NCBI GenBank assembly: GCA_964492545.1
Contig: CAZBKO010000053.1
Span: forward strand, 1-14,996
Length of the DNA stretch: 14,996 nucleotides
Source: RGIG1934 sp964492545
GTDB taxonomy: Bacteria; Bacillota; Clostridia; Lachnospirales; Lachnospiraceae
Reading direction: 5' to 3'
This document shows, piece by piece, positions 14,862 to 14,996 of this stretch. Both the position numbers and the translations under genes were made by a program. Below the pieces are notes generated by a model. The model searched no databases. It was not told where the DNA came from and saw only the letters and a program-made list of their open reading frames with translations. The stretch's first letter is position 1, and each line of letters starts with the position of its first letter.

Positions 14862-14996
14862 AGTTTTCTGCTCTTTTTTCTTATTGTATTTTTCAATTAT
14901 ATACTTTTTTTGACAAAAAAGCCACCCTGTTATTCATTACAGTTTGTGTCAAGTAAACGTTGGCAAATTTTTAACTGTTTTTCAAAAATGATATTT
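14862..14996 (-). promoter_or_regulatory. leader region of the HD-GYP gene with a possible -10 box
   Basis: On the minus strand a TATAAT lies at 14896-14901, about 35 bases before the HD-GYP start, but no good -35 is found at 16-18 bases from it. A TTGACA (14947-14952) further up has no matching -10. GGGTGGC followed by six T residues (14915-14927) looks like the foot of a terminator for a gene beyond the window, but only a poor stem can be drawn. No cyclic-di-GMP riboswitch core was recognised. Confidence 0.3.

Noticed and set aside
14862..14996. Cyclic-di-GMP riboswitch or leader switch before the HD-GYP gene
   Set aside because: ACAGTT, AACTGT and ACAG can pair in alternative ways near GGGTGGC and a T-run, but the stems are only four to six bases and no GEMM core sequence is visible.
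1..14996. CRISPR array, tRNA, rRNA, insertion sequence or prophage genes
   Set aside because: No spaced direct repeats, cloverleaf-like genes, transposase or phage structural genes could be recognised; the only tandem repeat is the coding 15-bp one.

Overview
The window is AT-rich DNA in which every supported gene lies on the minus strand, so transcription runs from high to low coordinates. Strong GGAGG Shine-Dalgarno sites, frequent GTG starts, consensus TTGACA/TATAAT promoters and the protein families present (LytTR regulator with GHKL kinase, YtrA-like GntR regulator with an ABC-2 exporter, RsbU-type phosphatase, HD-GYP protein, CE4 deacetylase) point to a low-GC Firmicute, most likely a Clostridia member of the Lachnospiraceae (Roseburia/Agathobacter/Butyrivibrio type). 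The taxon is an inference from style and family content, not a sequence match. No rRNA, tRNA, CRISPR array, transposase or phage gene was seen.

In transcription order, from the right edge: (1) an HD/HD-GYP protein followed 27 bases later by a membrane-anchored polysaccharide deacetylase, probably one operon joining cyclic-di-GMP turnover to cell-wall or matrix modification. (2) A TetR-family regulator. (3) A toxin-antitoxin remnant: an XRE-HTH/MntA-like nucleotidyltransferase overlapping a HepT-like gene whose catalytic core appears to have been removed by an in-frame internal deletion; it has its own promoter, operator-like boxes and a strong terminator. (4) A five-gene YtrA-type operon: GntR repressor, ABC ATPase, two ABC-2 permeases and a lipoprotein, all overlapping or separated by at most 17 bases, driven by a consensus promoter with a large palindrome just downstream of the -10. 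(5) An acyltransferase-3 membrane protein and a membrane-bound SpoIIE/RsbU-type phosphatase with their own consensus promoter and a terminator-like hairpin at the end. (6) A LytTR response regulator, a GHKL sensor kinase of the AgrC/VirS type, and an unrecognised two-part protein (very acidic head, basic tail with 11-residue tryptophan-phased repeats), followed by the start of another gene cut off by the window edge.

Most of the window therefore deals with envelope sensing and response: antibiotic- or stress-type export, wall polysaccharide deacetylation, acylation, partner-switching signalling and peptide-type two-component sensing. The parts that ordinary annotation would not explain are the acidic/11-mer protein in the two-component operon and the apparently disarmed HepT kept beside a nucleotidyltransferase with intact motifs. 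There is no gene-free stretch longer than about 210 bases.
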